From Niastella sp. (GTDB taxonomy: Bacteria; Bacteroidota; Bacteroidia; Chitinophagales; Chitinophagaceae), in the NCBI GenBank assembly GCA_017744515.1, contig JAGIBF010000075.1, forward strand, positions 1 through 39,635: DNA of 39,635 bases. Reading direction: 5' to 3'. Made by a program: the position numbers and the translations under genes. The notes beneath the pieces are model-generated. The model searched no databases. It was not told the DNA's origin and worked only from the letters and a program-made list of their open reading frames with translations. How positions within the stretch are numbered: position 1 is the first letter of the stretch; the number at the start of each line of letters is the position of its first letter. This document shows positions 26,524 to 34,266 of the stretch, in pieces.

Positions 26524-27027
26524 ATGCAAAAGCAGTTTGTCAACAGCTCGTTTTTCCATGCCCGCTTGTGCAAAAAAGATAAATGGGCGTTTTCCCTCCT
26601 GTACGATACGTATTCCGCCGCGCTTTATGGCTGGATCGAAAATATTCTTGTCGAACACAAGGAATTAGCTTCGCAAATATTGAATGACGTATTTCTAATG
26701 GTATGGAATACAATCAGCAGCTATGACAGGCGCAACCAAAAGCTGTTTATCTGGATGCTGAATATTACCAAGAGCATGACAGTTGCTGCCATGCAGCGAC
26801 TGGACAAATGGCCCAGTAGTACAACGCTGGATGATATAGCGACAGGTCTACGCAAAATATTGCCGCATCTGGAAGATGGCCCCCGGCAAGTCTTCGAATT
26901 GATGTATTACAAGGAGTACACAAAAGCGGAAACTGCACTGGCACTTAATATTTCCGTGGAAACGGCAGACAAACTATACAAAGCCGCATTGATGCAATTA
27001 CAGATTTATCTAACCAGTAACCTATAA
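26524..27027 (+). CDS. ECF-like RNA polymerase sigma factor
   Basis: A 167-residue protein. Residues ~18-85 match sigma region 2 (AFSLLYDTYSAALYGWIENIL, then ASQILNDVFLMVWNTISSYD). Residues ~115-163 match region 4 (LPHLEDGPRQVFELMYYKEY, TKAETALALNISVETADKLYKAAL). Typical ECF factors direct polymerase to dedicated promoters and are paired with an anti-sigma factor. No anti-sigma gene is adjacent; instead two SymE-like genes follow. A sigma factor inside a mobile-element regulatory operon is unusual. It may drive transfer or cargo genes, but no target promoter is known. Confidence 0.8.
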   Translation: MQKQFVNSSFFHARLCKKDKWAFSLLYDTYSAALYGWIENILVEHKELASQILNDVFLMVWNTISSYDRRNQKLFIWMLNITKSMTVAAMQRLDKWPSSTTLDDIATGLRKILPHLEDGPRQVFELMYYKEYTKAETALALNISVETADKLYKAALMQLQIYLTSNL

Positions 27028-27036
27028 TATATCACT

Positions 27037-27432
27037 ATGGATCAACAGAATGATGAAGATTACGCTTATAATATAACCATCCCCCTGAAAAAAGTCTTTG
27101 AAGTGCTTGCCCATGCAAGTAAGGTTATCCTGAAGCATTCCGGGGCAAAGGTGTCACGCATCAGCAAGCAGGATTTGCAAGATGACGGCATTTATATAAA
27201 AACACTTCTGATTGGTGAGTATCCGTATCGGGTGAGAGGCGGAATCATGCGAGGCCCGCAAGTATTGTTAAAAGGGCGCTTGCTGGAAAGATTAGGCTTT
27301 AAGCGTAAGAATTTTGTCCAAGCGATCATCGCTCAGGATTTTATTCTGATTATCCCTGCTGAATCTTTCCCTCCTGATGGCAAAGTGGATTTAGAGGAGC
27401 TAAAGAAAATTTTGAAAAACTGTAACCAATAA
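27037..27432 (+). CDS. SymE-like protein 1
   Basis: A 131-residue protein. The C-terminal part (residues ~76-108, VLLKGRLLERLGFKRKNF...FILIIPAES) matches the SymE/AbrB-like swapped-hairpin fold. The core is a weaker match than in the next gene: the usual GxWLxxAGF reads GRLLERLGF. The N-terminal 70 residues are extra and not recognised. E. coli SymE is an SOS-linked toxin that condenses the nucleoid or acts on RNA, but many SymE-like proteins have unknown roles. It lies 9 bp after the sigma gene and 8 bp before a second SymE-like gene, so a paired action is possible. Confidence 0.65.
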   Translation: MDQQNDEDYAYNITIPLKKVFEVLAHASKVILKHSGAKVSRISKQDLQDDGIYIKTLLIGEYPYRVRGGIMRGPQVLLKGRLLERLGFKRKNFVQAIIAQDFILIIPAESFPPDGKVDLEELKKILKNCNQ

Positions 27433-27440
27433 TTCTATAT

Positions 27441-27860
27441 ATGCTTACGCAAAGTGACGAAAACATGGACTGGTTATTCGATCCTGACCGCGATATGCGC
27501 AAATTTTACCAGTTCTTGCAGGACTTCAAAAACTCGAAGCGGTTCAGGCTGGCTTTTGAAGGAATTGCCAATACGATATCACACTGCTGCAAGTCCCTCG
27601 GCGCATCGATCAGGACGTTGACAATTTCGACTTTGTCCTATCCGGGCAGTTCGGGCGAGTATTATCATGTGCCGTGGATCAGGTTACATGGGCGCTGGCT
27701 GGAACGTGCGGGCTTCAAGTCGGATCAAAAGGTGAAGGTTGTCACCTTAAAGGGTATTATTCTTATTGTGCCGGATAAACCGAACTTGAATACGGATTAT
27801 TTGCAGTTCGTGGATTGGCTGAAACTGAATTCAGTTTGGCGCATGAAACGCGCGGCGTAG
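27441..27860 (+). CDS. SymE-like protein 2
   Basis: A 139-residue protein. Residues 78-113 (VPWIRLHGRWLERAGF, then DQKVKVVTLKGIILIVPDK) are a near-textbook SymE toxin motif, with GRWLERAGF central. The N-terminal 65 residues are helical and without a match I know. It is last gene of the XRE-sigma-SymE-SymE operon, ending ahead of a strong bidirectional terminator. No antisense RNA such as SymR is evident by eye. It could be a toxin, a nucleoid-binding regulator or a defence effector. Confidence 0.75.
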   Translation: MLTQSDENMDWLFDPDRDMRKFYQFLQDFKNSKRFRLAFEGIANTISHCCKSLGASIRTLTISTLSYPGSSGEYYHVPWIRLHGRWLERAGFKSDQKVKVVTLKGIILIVPDKPNLNTDYLQFVDWLKLNSVWRMKRAA

Positions 27861-27887
27861 GTTTGATCCTTTATAGCGCTAAAAAGA

Positions 27888-27916
27888 AAAGGCCATAGCT
27901 GTCACCTATGGCCTTT
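27888..27916. terminator. Bidirectional terminator
   Basis: Perfect 11-bp stem AAAGGCCATAG / CTATGGCCTTT with a 7-base loop, between the convergent SymE operon and the HTH/relaxase operon. A and T runs flank both sides. Confidence 0.85.
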
Positions 27917-27919
27917 CTA

Positions 27920-28189
27920 TTAAAAAGTTTTCCGCTTGTGTTTTTCCAGATAAGCGTTAATCGATTCAGGGTTGTACAGGATCACTTTTTTCATCGGTTG
28001 GGTGAATTCGATCTTTCCTTCCATGCGCAGGTGAAACAACGTGGTTTTACTGCTTACATTGAGCATGGACATGGCAATTTCTTCCGATACCCATTTGGGC
28101 TGGTGGGCTGGCAGCTTATCCATGACGCGCTCGACCACCTTTTCAATAAGCATATAAAATGCTTCATCTTCAAGACAAATGATATTCAT
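27920..28189 (-). CDS. Excisionase-like HTH protein
   Basis: An 89-residue protein. Residues ~33-85 form a MerR/excisionase-type winged helix (WVSEEIAMSMLNVSSKTTLFHLRMEGKIEFTQPMKKVILYNPESINAYLEKH), of the kind common on Bacteroidota mobile elements. It is last gene of the minus-strand mobilization block, 11 bp after the relaxase stop. It probably helps excision or regulates the transfer genes. Confidence 0.78.
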   Translation of the reverse strand: MNIICLEDEAFYMLIEKVVERVMDKLPAHQPKWVSEEIAMSMLNVSSKTTLFHLRMEGKIEFTQPMKKVILYNPESINAYLEKHKRKTF

Positions 28190-28200
28190 AAAAACTCATT

Positions 28201-29274
28201 TTAGTTCATCCTTAATTGTTTCTGCTCTTGCCGTTTGTCGGCTTCTTCCAGTGTAATCTTTAATTCTTGTAAAGCCTTTTCCAGCTTGCTGTTGGGCTTG
28301 TCGGTATGGAACAATTCGGGCTGTTGGGTCTTTGCCTGCTTGTTACGGTATTTTTGCAAGCGCCGTAATGCTTTCTTCTGTGCGTTGGTCAATGTGTCGC
28401 CTGTTATTTCCGAACCTGTGTCCAGCATGGTTTGCATTTTGGCTTGGTAGGTGCGCAATTCTTCCTGCCGTAAGTCGTAAGCCCTTTTTTGCTCCATGAT
28501 CGCATCCAGCGAATTGTCCTGGAGTCTGTCGAAATACTCCGCGTCGATTGTCGTACGGATTTCACGGATAACGGTTTTATCCAGTTCCAGCGCGCATCCT
28601 TTCAATCGTTCCTTAACCTGTTTTGTCACCACACCTTTCAACTGCCGGACAAGATTATGGCTGATTCCTTTTTGATCGACGACTTTAAAAGGGCGGCGGG
28701 ATTCACTGCGCACAATCCGGTAGCCGTGTTTCAGGGCAAGGCTGATAAACTCCTGCCCGGTGCGTGATTGCTGCCAGAGCTTCGTCAATACTTGCTTGAT
28801 CTCTGGCTTGTCCTGATTGCGCCATGGCGTTCGCTTTTGTTCGAGCAAAATCTCGATCTCACGCCGGGCTTTCGACAAGGCATATTTGAAGTAGCTCGGA
28901 GAAATCATTTTCCCGGTAGTATGGTCGTAACGCTCATAAGCAATATGCATGTGAACATGCGATTTTTGATGGAGAACCATCACACGTTTTTGATGCTTAT
29001 ATTTCATGTGCTTCTCGATAATGTCCGTACACTTCAACCAATCCTCTGCGCTCATCACAGCGTCCTGCGGCGGATTTATAACGAGGTGAAAGATGCCCTT
29101 TTTACTTTTTGTAAGTGCGGCAGTCGCGCCCATCTCGCGCAAGGCAATATGAACATTGTCCGTATGGATACTGCCGCGAATATCGAATACCTCGGCATTG
29201 TCATTGGCCGGGCTGTTCATGAGATAGCGGCCAAGCTGTGCCCCTTTTCCGCGAATACTTCCAAGCAGGATCAC
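28201..29274 (-). CDS. MOBP-like relaxase/mobilization nuclease
   Basis: A 357-residue protein. The N-terminal ~170 residues hold the relaxase fold: GSIRGKGAQLGRYL with Tyr17 as a likely nucleophile, and the metal-binding His motif HVHMH (106-110) followed by IAYERYD. The C-terminal half is a charged, coiled helical region (ends RQEQKQLRMN). It would nick oriT and lead single-stranded DNA into a recipient cell. Its start overlaps the mobC stop as ATGA (29271-29274), so the two are translationally coupled. An HTH gene follows closely. Confidence 0.85.
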   Translation of the reverse strand: MILLGSIRGKGAQLGRYLMNSPANDNAEVFDIRGSIHTDNVHIALREMGATAALTKSKKGIFHLVINPPQDAVMSAEDWLKCTDIIEKHMKYKHQKRVMVLHQKSHVHMHIAYERYDHTTGKMISPSYFKYALSKARREIEILLEQKRTPWRNQDKPEIKQVLTKLWQQSRTGQEFISLALKHGYRIVRSESRRPFKVVDQKGISHNLVRQLKGVVTKQVKERLKGCALELDKTVIREIRTTIDAEYFDRLQDNSLDAIMEQKRAYDLRQEELRTYQAKMQTMLDTGSEITGDTLTNAQKKALRRLQKYRNKQAKTQQPELFHTDKPNSKLEKALQELKITLEEADKRQEQKQLRMN

Positions 29275-29624
29275 AGGGATATTTTTTTGATGAGCTGGCC
29301 GGAGAGTGTTTTGATAGTGTCGAGTGCTTCCGCCAGTTGTTCCAATTGTTGGCCATCCTGTGTGAAACGGCCCGACCTGACAATCTGGCCCAGTACAGTA
29401 TTGATCCGGTTGAGTTCTTCGACGGCCTGTAGCATGAGCGCATGATCCGGCGTTGCCTGTTGTTCCAAAGCATGGTCGCCCAATGCTGATTTACGGATAT
29501 AGTCAGAGATAGACATTTTTGCATTAATCGCTCGTGTAACCAGCTCATGCGCCTCGTTGATGGTCAATCGAAGCTCGAAGCGTTCGCACCGCCGCTTGTC
29601 GGCAGCTTTATTGGGACGTGCCAT
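29271..29624 (-). CDS. mobC: MobC-like relaxosome protein
   Basis: I place the start at Met 29624 (117 residues; MARPNKAADKRRCERFELRLT), because it gives the usual MobC length and leaves the hairpin-rich DNA upstream non-coding; an ATG at 29690 is in frame. The protein has a ribbon-helix-helix-like N-terminal part and a HxxxxxLNRINT-type C-terminal segment (LQAVEELNRINTVLGQIV) typical of MobC accessory proteins, which bind at oriT and help melt it for the relaxase. It overlaps the relaxase gene by 4 bp. Confidence 0.78.
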   Translation of the reverse strand: MARPNKAADKRRCERFELRLTINEAHELVTRAINAKMSISDYIRKSALGDHALEQQATPDHALMLQAVEELNRINTVLGQIVRSGRFTQDGQQLEQLAEALDTIKTLSGQLIKKISL

Positions 29625-29825
29625 AAGTTTAAATTTTGAAGGATGAAAAATTGCCAGCGTGAGGGTGAAGGGAGAACGCAGTGTCTCCAATCCAAGATGA
29701 CCTGTACGTTATACGTACTTGGTCACATCTTGAACACCTTCAAAAAAGAAGGTGATGATAAGCCAGCGTGAACACCCGGACACTGCCGAAAGGAAAGCCG
29801 GGTGTTCCACGCTGACCGTTTTCCT
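29625..29825. other. Candidate oriT
   Basis: In 201 bp I see three structures. First, a nested inverted repeat at 29694-29731 (AAGATG-ACC and GGT-CACATCTT around GTACGT-TAT-ACGTAC). Second, a perfect hairpin CACCTTC / GAAGGTG at 29735-29754. Third, a 16/17-bp arm hairpin with one bulge at 29764-29814 (CAGCGTG...CACCCGG and its inverse). GCCAGCGTGA also occurs as a direct repeat at 29653 and 29762. The site is directly upstream of mobC and the relaxase. No known nic consensus was matched. Confidence 0.5.
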
Positions 29826-30245
29826 TTACAATCGCTGTTCCCGATTTTGTGTTTTTTGTTTTCCATGCACCAGTTCGCGCACAATTTCAAGGATGGTCTT
29901 TTTCTGTTCGGGCTGCTGCTCTTGCTCCTGTTGTTTTTTTATTTGCAGGTTCAGTTCAAGCTGCTCGGATTTTTCGATCTGTTCGGCATTGAACAGGATC
30001 GACCGGATCGAAGCCACATTCTTGTATTCTACCTCATGCATGGTGGCAAGGCGGTCACGTTCCATGATGTGCCGTTTTTTCAGGTCGTTCAATTGTTTCT
30101 CCCGGCGCTGCTCGAAATAAGGTGATGGGTTTACGTGACGCTCGCGGTCATGGCGTTTCATCATCGCCTCGATCTCTTTTTCCTGTAAGTCGAGCATATC
30201 TTGCATCTCTGCAACTTGCTTAGCTGTAACTTGATTGATCGTCAT
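29826..30245 (-). CDS. Coiled-coil protein of the mobilization block
   Basis: A 139-residue protein, almost entirely charged helix (EMQDMLDLQEKEIEAMMKRHDRER...LNLQIKKQQEQEQQPEQKK) with strong coiled-coil pattern and no enzyme motif. It lies between traG (48 bp upstream) and the candidate oriT. A role as an accessory or bridging part of the relaxosome is plausible from position; no family is recognised. Confidence 0.65.
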   Translation of the reverse strand: MTINQVTAKQVAEMQDMLDLQEKEIEAMMKRHDRERHVNPSPYFEQRREKQLNDLKKRHIMERDRLATMHEVEYKNVASIRSILFNAEQIEKSEQLELNLQIKKQQEQEQQPEQKKTILEIVRELVHGKQKTQNREQRL

Positions 30246-30293
30246 TGTGACAATATTTTTTGCGTTGGATAATTATTGTACGGTATCTAAGCC

Positions 30294-32021
30294 TTACATG
30301 AAGTTGAGCGGTATATCGGCCTTCTTCATAAAGCCCTCATAGAACTCATCGACCAGCTTGCCGCCGTTCCGCAGCGTTTCCCGTTCTTCGTCGGTCAAAC
30401 CTTCAGAGTTGGCATCGACATTCTCATATATGTTCTTGTAATAGGGCAGGTTCTGCAACACAGCCTTCCTACCGTCACAGATCGTAATGATGCTGTCATC
30501 CATGCGGCTGATTTCTTCGGCGGTAATCAAGGGCTGCTTTTCGGTGCTGTAGCTGGTGCTGGTAGTTTTCGTTGATCCGTCCTTTGATGTACTGGTGCCG
30601 TTGGAACGGTTTCCCTTGATGACGGTGCGTTTGCCGCAAAGCTCCGATATGTACTTTTGCGTCGCTAAATCCCTCTGCCCTCCAAAGGCCTGAATGACCG
30701 CGCTGTTAGCGAGAAACGATTCCCACGATTCACCGTATATATCACGCAAGGCGGTGATGGATTGGGCATAGATTGAAAGCTCAATGTTCTGGCCGCGCCC
30801 GAATGCAAAGTTCCTTTGCACATCAATCATTTTCTTCATCATGGGGAACTCGTCCAAAAAGAACCGCACGTTTGCGTTAGGCTTGGTGTTGCAGGCTTTG
30901 AGGCACAAACCCACGACAAGCCGAAGGAATGCCACATGCGTGTCCATGAACCTGTCGGGGATGCAGATGTACAAAGTGACGTTTCCATCACGCGATAAAC
31001 TGTACGGATCAAAGTCAGAACGGGAAAGGCAATCCCGCAAGGCTGCACTTTCCAGAAAAGCCGTATTGTTTTGTGCATTGCTTAGGATACCTGCCATCGT
31101 TGCCCCGGCATCTTCCATGCCCAGCCATTCCTGTGCGGCAATACTGATAAGCCCGTCCAGCTTCTTGTTGTTCTTCATGTCAATCAGCAGGTTCGTAAAC
31201 TCTACGGATGGCAATCGAAGCAGCTTGTATAGGGTGAACAGGTTCCGTTCTTCCGGCTTTTTAGCTGTGGCTATATGAGCCAGTATTGTTTTTATCAGCC
31301 CACGGCTACGCTCGATCCAATACGTATCTTTTGTACCGGGTACGTCCGGGCACAGGTAATAGGCAATAGAGGCACACGTATCCAGAATTTCATCGGGGTT
31401 CTTCAGTATAAAGTCGAATACGTTGAAGCCACAGGGCTTGACACCATGCCGTGCGCCCATTTCATCTTGCATCCGCAGCGGGTCGATAAGTTTCACGACT
31501 TGATTATATTCAAGCATTGCGCGAATTGTGGTGTAGGCCAATTCCCCCTTTATATCGACCCCTACCATACTGCCCGATGGCCGGATCAAAAAGTTAGGGA
31601 TCAATAGCGCAGTGGTCTTGCCTAATCCTGATCCACCGAGCACCGTGTAATGCGCGGGCTTGCATCGGGTAAAGCGGCCGCCGATCCAATAATCACGGTT
31701 TGATTGCCTGTCCGGGTTGTTGGTGTCGTCAAACTCCTGCTTGCTGCACCAACGTGCATCTGTCGACTCGCTGTAATCGTAATCGGTGAAACCGGGCTGT
31801 TCGGCCCTGACCTTCCATTTGAGCATGATCCATACGAAGGAAGCGGCGAAAACAAGCCCGGCAAAGAAATGGAGGGGTGAATCTTCTGCATACGAAAAAA
31901 GAAGGAAGCCTACTGACGCAAAGGCCAGGATCAAAAGCACCGTCAATTTCAGGCGGTGTTGAATGTCTGATTTTGTCACAAGTAATATTTTTAAGTTTAA
32001 TAAATCAGTTTGTCCGGGCAT
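30294..32021 (-). CDS. VirD4/TraG-type coupling ATPase
   Basis: A 575-residue type IV coupling protein. Two membrane helices near residues 25-45 and 51-68 are followed by the Walker A motif GGSGLGKT (129-136) and Walker B FFLDEFP (387-393), with a GFNVFDFI core and a Ser/Thr-rich linker near 480-505 (NRSNGTSTSKDGSTKTTSTSYST). Coupling proteins bring the relaxosome to the secretion channel. It lies upstream of the MobC/relaxase genes, on the same strand. A channel is not seen in the window. Confidence 0.9.
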   Translation of the reverse strand: MPGQTDLLNLKILLVTKSDIQHRLKLTVLLILAFASVGFLLFSYAEDSPLHFFAGLVFAASFVWIMLKWKVRAEQPGFTDYDYSESTDARWCSKQEFDDTNNPDRQSNRDYWIGGRFTRCKPAHYTVLGGSGLGKTTALLIPNFLIRPSGSMVGVDIKGELAYTTIRAMLEYNQVVKLIDPLRMQDEMGARHGVKPCGFNVFDFILKNPDEILDTCASIAYYLCPDVPGTKDTYWIERSRGLIKTILAHIATAKKPEERNLFTLYKLLRLPSVEFTNLLIDMKNNKKLDGLISIAAQEWLGMEDAGATMAGILSNAQNNTAFLESAALRDCLSRSDFDPYSLSRDGNVTLYICIPDRFMDTHVAFLRLVVGLCLKACNTKPNANVRFFLDEFPMMKKMIDVQRNFAFGRGQNIELSIYAQSITALRDIYGESWESFLANSAVIQAFGGQRDLATQKYISELCGKRTVIKGNRSNGTSTSKDGSTKTTSTSYSTEKQPLITAEEISRMDDSIITICDGRKAVLQNLPYYKNIYENVDANSEGLTDEERETLRNGGKLVDEFYEGFMKKADIPLNFM

Positions 32022-32125
32022 AGCGCGGCCCGTGCCTGTTATTCAGGCAGTCGGTAAAGGCCATGACTGGTGAAAAGAAAATTGGGAACGGTAGGGCTAA
32101 CGGTGTCCAGCAGGAGCCGGGATAA

Positions 32126-32151
32126 ATGATTTCTGTCCGGACAGAAATCAT
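32126..32151. repeat. Perfect 26-bp palindrome upstream of traG
   Basis: ATGATTTCTGTCC is followed directly by its exact inverse, with no spacer. It lies 105 bp upstream of the traG start. Direct repeats of GGGCTAAC flank it (32094-32101, 32155-32162). A two-fold operator is the most likely role; a cruciform or oriT element is possible. Confidence 0.65.
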
Positions 32152-32161
32152 GAGGGGCTAA

Positions 32162-32192
32162 CCATGACCGGGGCGATCAGGCCCGTTCATGG
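32162..32192. repeat. Imperfect hairpin next to the palindrome
   Basis: CCATGACCGGG (32162-32172) pairs with CCCGTTCATGG (32182-32192), 10 of 11 positions, with a 9-base loop. It starts just after the GGGCTAAC repeat. Confidence 0.5.
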
Positions 32193-32205
32193 CTGGCAAC
32201 AAGGG

Positions 32206-32460
32206 CTATGCCTGTTGATCCGTTGCCGGAAGCAGAGAGATAACTTTTGCACCTGTCTCATCTGGCGTTGCGTCCATCGGCACGACTGTCAGGACAGCCT
32301 TGCCTTCCCTGTGGGCCTGTAAAGCTGCTGCGACCTGTTGCTTCTGTTCCTTATACTCTGCCATTGGCGCTGGCACAAAGCCCGGAATGATACATGGATT
32401 GCAACGCTCTGATTGCCTCTGCGACTGCTCTGTTTGCGATTGATTGTTAGTTGGTTCCAT
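32206..32460 (-). CDS. Small hypothetical protein upstream of traG
   Basis: An 84-residue protein, Gln/Glu-rich start (NNQSQTEQSQRQSERC), then PMAEYKEQKQQVAAALQAHREGKAVLTVVP. I recognise no family. It is the nearest gene upstream of traG on the same strand. A weak coding case; it is kept because its frame is clean and the intergenic region downstream contains clear signals. Confidence 0.4.
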   Translation of the reverse strand: MEPTNNQSQTEQSQRQSERCNPCIIPGFVPAPMAEYKEQKQQVAAALQAHREGKAVLTVVPMDATPDETGAKVISLLPATDQQA

Positions 32461-32540
32461 AAAGAATGTGTTTAAAAGAATTGTATTTCCTTACATTTTT
32501 ATGGATACAAAAGTGAAGTCTAAATCCGTGAATTTTGGAT

Positions 32541-32588
32541 TCGGAAATTTCGATTTTTGATTGGAAATTTGCTTCCGTTTCGGAAATA
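32541..32588. repeat. Three GGAAAT-type repeats
   Basis: T(T/C)GGAAAT occurs at 32541, 32561 and near 32580, spaced by 20 and 19 bp in AT-rich DNA between the cargo gene and the small gene before traG. The spacing suits binding on one DNA face. Confidence 0.4.
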
Positions 32589-32617
32589 TCAGAAACCATA
32601 TTTGGTGCAGCCCTATT

Positions 32618-33757
32618 CTAACTCACGAATAAATTCTCATCGAATCTTTTGAGGAGAAAATCTGATATGTTATTAATTAGCCACCTTCCATGCAAGCTAT
32701 CAAATTCAACTATCTGTTCGTATCGATTTATTATAAATTGGCTTTTAGGTAAGATTTCTTCTGCGGCATCCAAAACTTCTCTATGCGCAAATAATTCAAA
32801 TTGGAAATCAGGGCTGAATAAAGTTAATTGGTCAAGATCAAAGAATGTTTTGGTATTCTTTCCAGGTTGAGGAAATAGATTAGGGAATAAGCCTTCAATA
32901 AATCGGGCAAGATAAAAATAAGGTGCTACTTCTTTTTCGCGTTCAAAATAATATGGGTTCTTTTTACCCATTTTTTTGCTTTTATTTCTTGCGTCTTGTG
33001 TATGTAAGACTATTTGGAATAAACCATATTTCAGTCTTGCTTCACTATAATTGATGCATAACTTTATTTTCGGGTTATTGCCATTTGTGTAAGACCTATA
33101 TTCATGATATAGAATTTCAAATTGAATATCTATTGTCGGTTCATAGTATAAAGAGAATGTATTGAAATCAACAAAACCACTTTCCCTTTGATACTCAGGA
33201 GTCAAAAGTACCCACCCTTGCAAAAAATTCTTAGAGGTTATTGCTTCATAATATTCGCATAGCAGGTTTTCGCAAATTTCTATTGCAGTGCTCTGTTGTT
33301 GTGCAAAATCTGGGTTGATTTTATTCTGATCAACCGGAGGAGCGCTATCTTCCTTTATATGTGGTAGATATTCACTAACGTATTCTTCTTTTAATCTCTC
33401 TGCTTGTACATCGTACTCATTACCTATGTATCTATTTTTTTCAGATACATCTTTTATATATTCGCAAGCTCTAACAAATGCAAAATCTGCAAAAGGTATT
33501 TCAAAAACTTCATTGGGCTTTTTTTTTCTTCGTCTTTTAACTTCCAAATACTTCTCATAGAAATATTTAGGCTTAACTCCAAATCTATCAGTTATAAAGG
33601 ATATTGCTTTTAATTTGCTTTTTTCGTCTACTGCTTTTTTGCCCCAAATGTCATTAATCGATCTTCCCTCGTCAACTTCAGGCTTGAATTCGTTTTTGAA
33701 TAGCTTTTCCTGAAAAGTTTCATAAAAATGCGAATAAACATTTGAGTGAATTTGCAT
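32618..33757 (-). CDS. AT-rich cargo protein, unknown
   Basis: A 379-residue soluble protein with no signal peptide and no motif I recognise. It has a conspicuous basic/charged helix (KYLEVKRRRKKKPNEVFEIPF, residues ~70-90), many Tyr/Phe/Glu, and ends SDFLLKRFDENLFVS. The base composition is markedly more AT-rich than the neighbouring transfer genes, with many AAA/TTT codons, which suggests a recent origin elsewhere. It follows the 108-residue gene by only 42 bp in the same direction, so the two make a cassette inside the transfer region. A defence or stability role is a guess from position only. Confidence 0.7.
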   Translation of the reverse strand: MQIHSNVYSHFYETFQEKLFKNEFKPEVDEGRSINDIWGKKAVDEKSKLKAISFITDRFGVKPKYFYEKYLEVKRRRKKKPNEVFEIPFADFAFVRACEYIKDVSEKNRYIGNEYDVQAERLKEEYVSEYLPHIKEDSAPPVDQNKINPDFAQQQSTAIEICENLLCEYYEAITSKNFLQGWVLLTPEYQRESGFVDFNTFSLYYEPTIDIQFEILYHEYRSYTNGNNPKIKLCINYSEARLKYGLFQIVLHTQDARNKSKKMGKKNPYYFEREKEVAPYFYLARFIEGLFPNLFPQPGKNTKTFFDLDQLTLFSPDFQFELFAHREVLDAAEEILPKSQFIINRYEQIVEFDSLHGRWLINNISDFLLKRFDENLFVS

Positions 33758-33799
33758 TTGATATTTTTTTATAGCATTAATTTATTAAATATTTTGATT

Positions 33800-34126
33800 T
33801 TATCCAGTTGTTGGACGCAGATTATCATCCGGTTTTGGTGAACTAATTAATTTCTCTGCTGATTCAATCAGCGCATCTTGTGCCATAATGATTTTTGTAC
33901 CTTCTCGATCTATGTAGGCACGGGTATTGGGCGTAAAACCAGTAGATGTTTTGAAATATAGAAGCTGATAAAGTTGTTTATTAAAATCTTTCACCGCATC
34001 AAGATATATCTTCGCTTTCTCGATACCGTATTCCTTGATATAGCGTTCCAGATTGCCAGCATTAAGCGGCTCTTCTCTTGTCTGCAACAAGTCTCCATTT
34101 TCAGAAAAATCATTAAAAACTGGCAT
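33800..34126 (-). CDS. Small AT-rich cargo protein, unknown
   Basis: I choose the Met at 34126 (108 residues; MPVFNDFSENGDLLQTREEP), because AAGGAG lies 6 bases before it; an ATG at 34153 is in frame. The protein is mostly helical (LERYIKEYGIEKAKIYLDAVKDFNKQLYQLLY) with no family I know. Immediately upstream, at 34170-34177, is a minus-strand TACGTTTG that matches the -7 box. It is followed by the 379-residue gene with the same low-GC bias. The pair may act together. Confidence 0.65.
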   Translation of the reverse strand: MPVFNDFSENGDLLQTREEPLNAGNLERYIKEYGIEKAKIYLDAVKDFNKQLYQLLYFKTSTGFTPNTRAYIDREGTKIIMAQDALIESAEKLISSPKPDDNLRPTTG

Positions 34127-34169
34127 TGCGTTCTCCTTCGATTTAATTAACATAGTATTGTAACTATTG

Positions 34170-34177
34170 CAAACGTA
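34170..34177 (-). promoter_or_regulatory. -7 box of the AT-rich cassette
   Basis: On the minus strand this is TACGTTTG, an exact TAnnTTTG match, 43 bp upstream of the chosen start. No clear -33 element is visible. Confidence 0.4.
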
Positions 34178-34266
34178 AAATGGTTAACATGGGCACTGAA
34201 TGCTGAACGGGAAGATGTCTGACTGTTCTGGACATACGAACCCGTTAACTTTTGACCTACCCATCT

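Noticed and set aside
27908..28204. Plus-strand 98-residue frame
   Set aside because: It is the antisense of the HTH gene at 27920-28189, which has a clear excisionase-like motif and operon context.
32541..32588. Plasmid replication origin iterons
   Set aside because: Only three short imperfect AT-rich repeats, and no replication initiator gene is adjacent.
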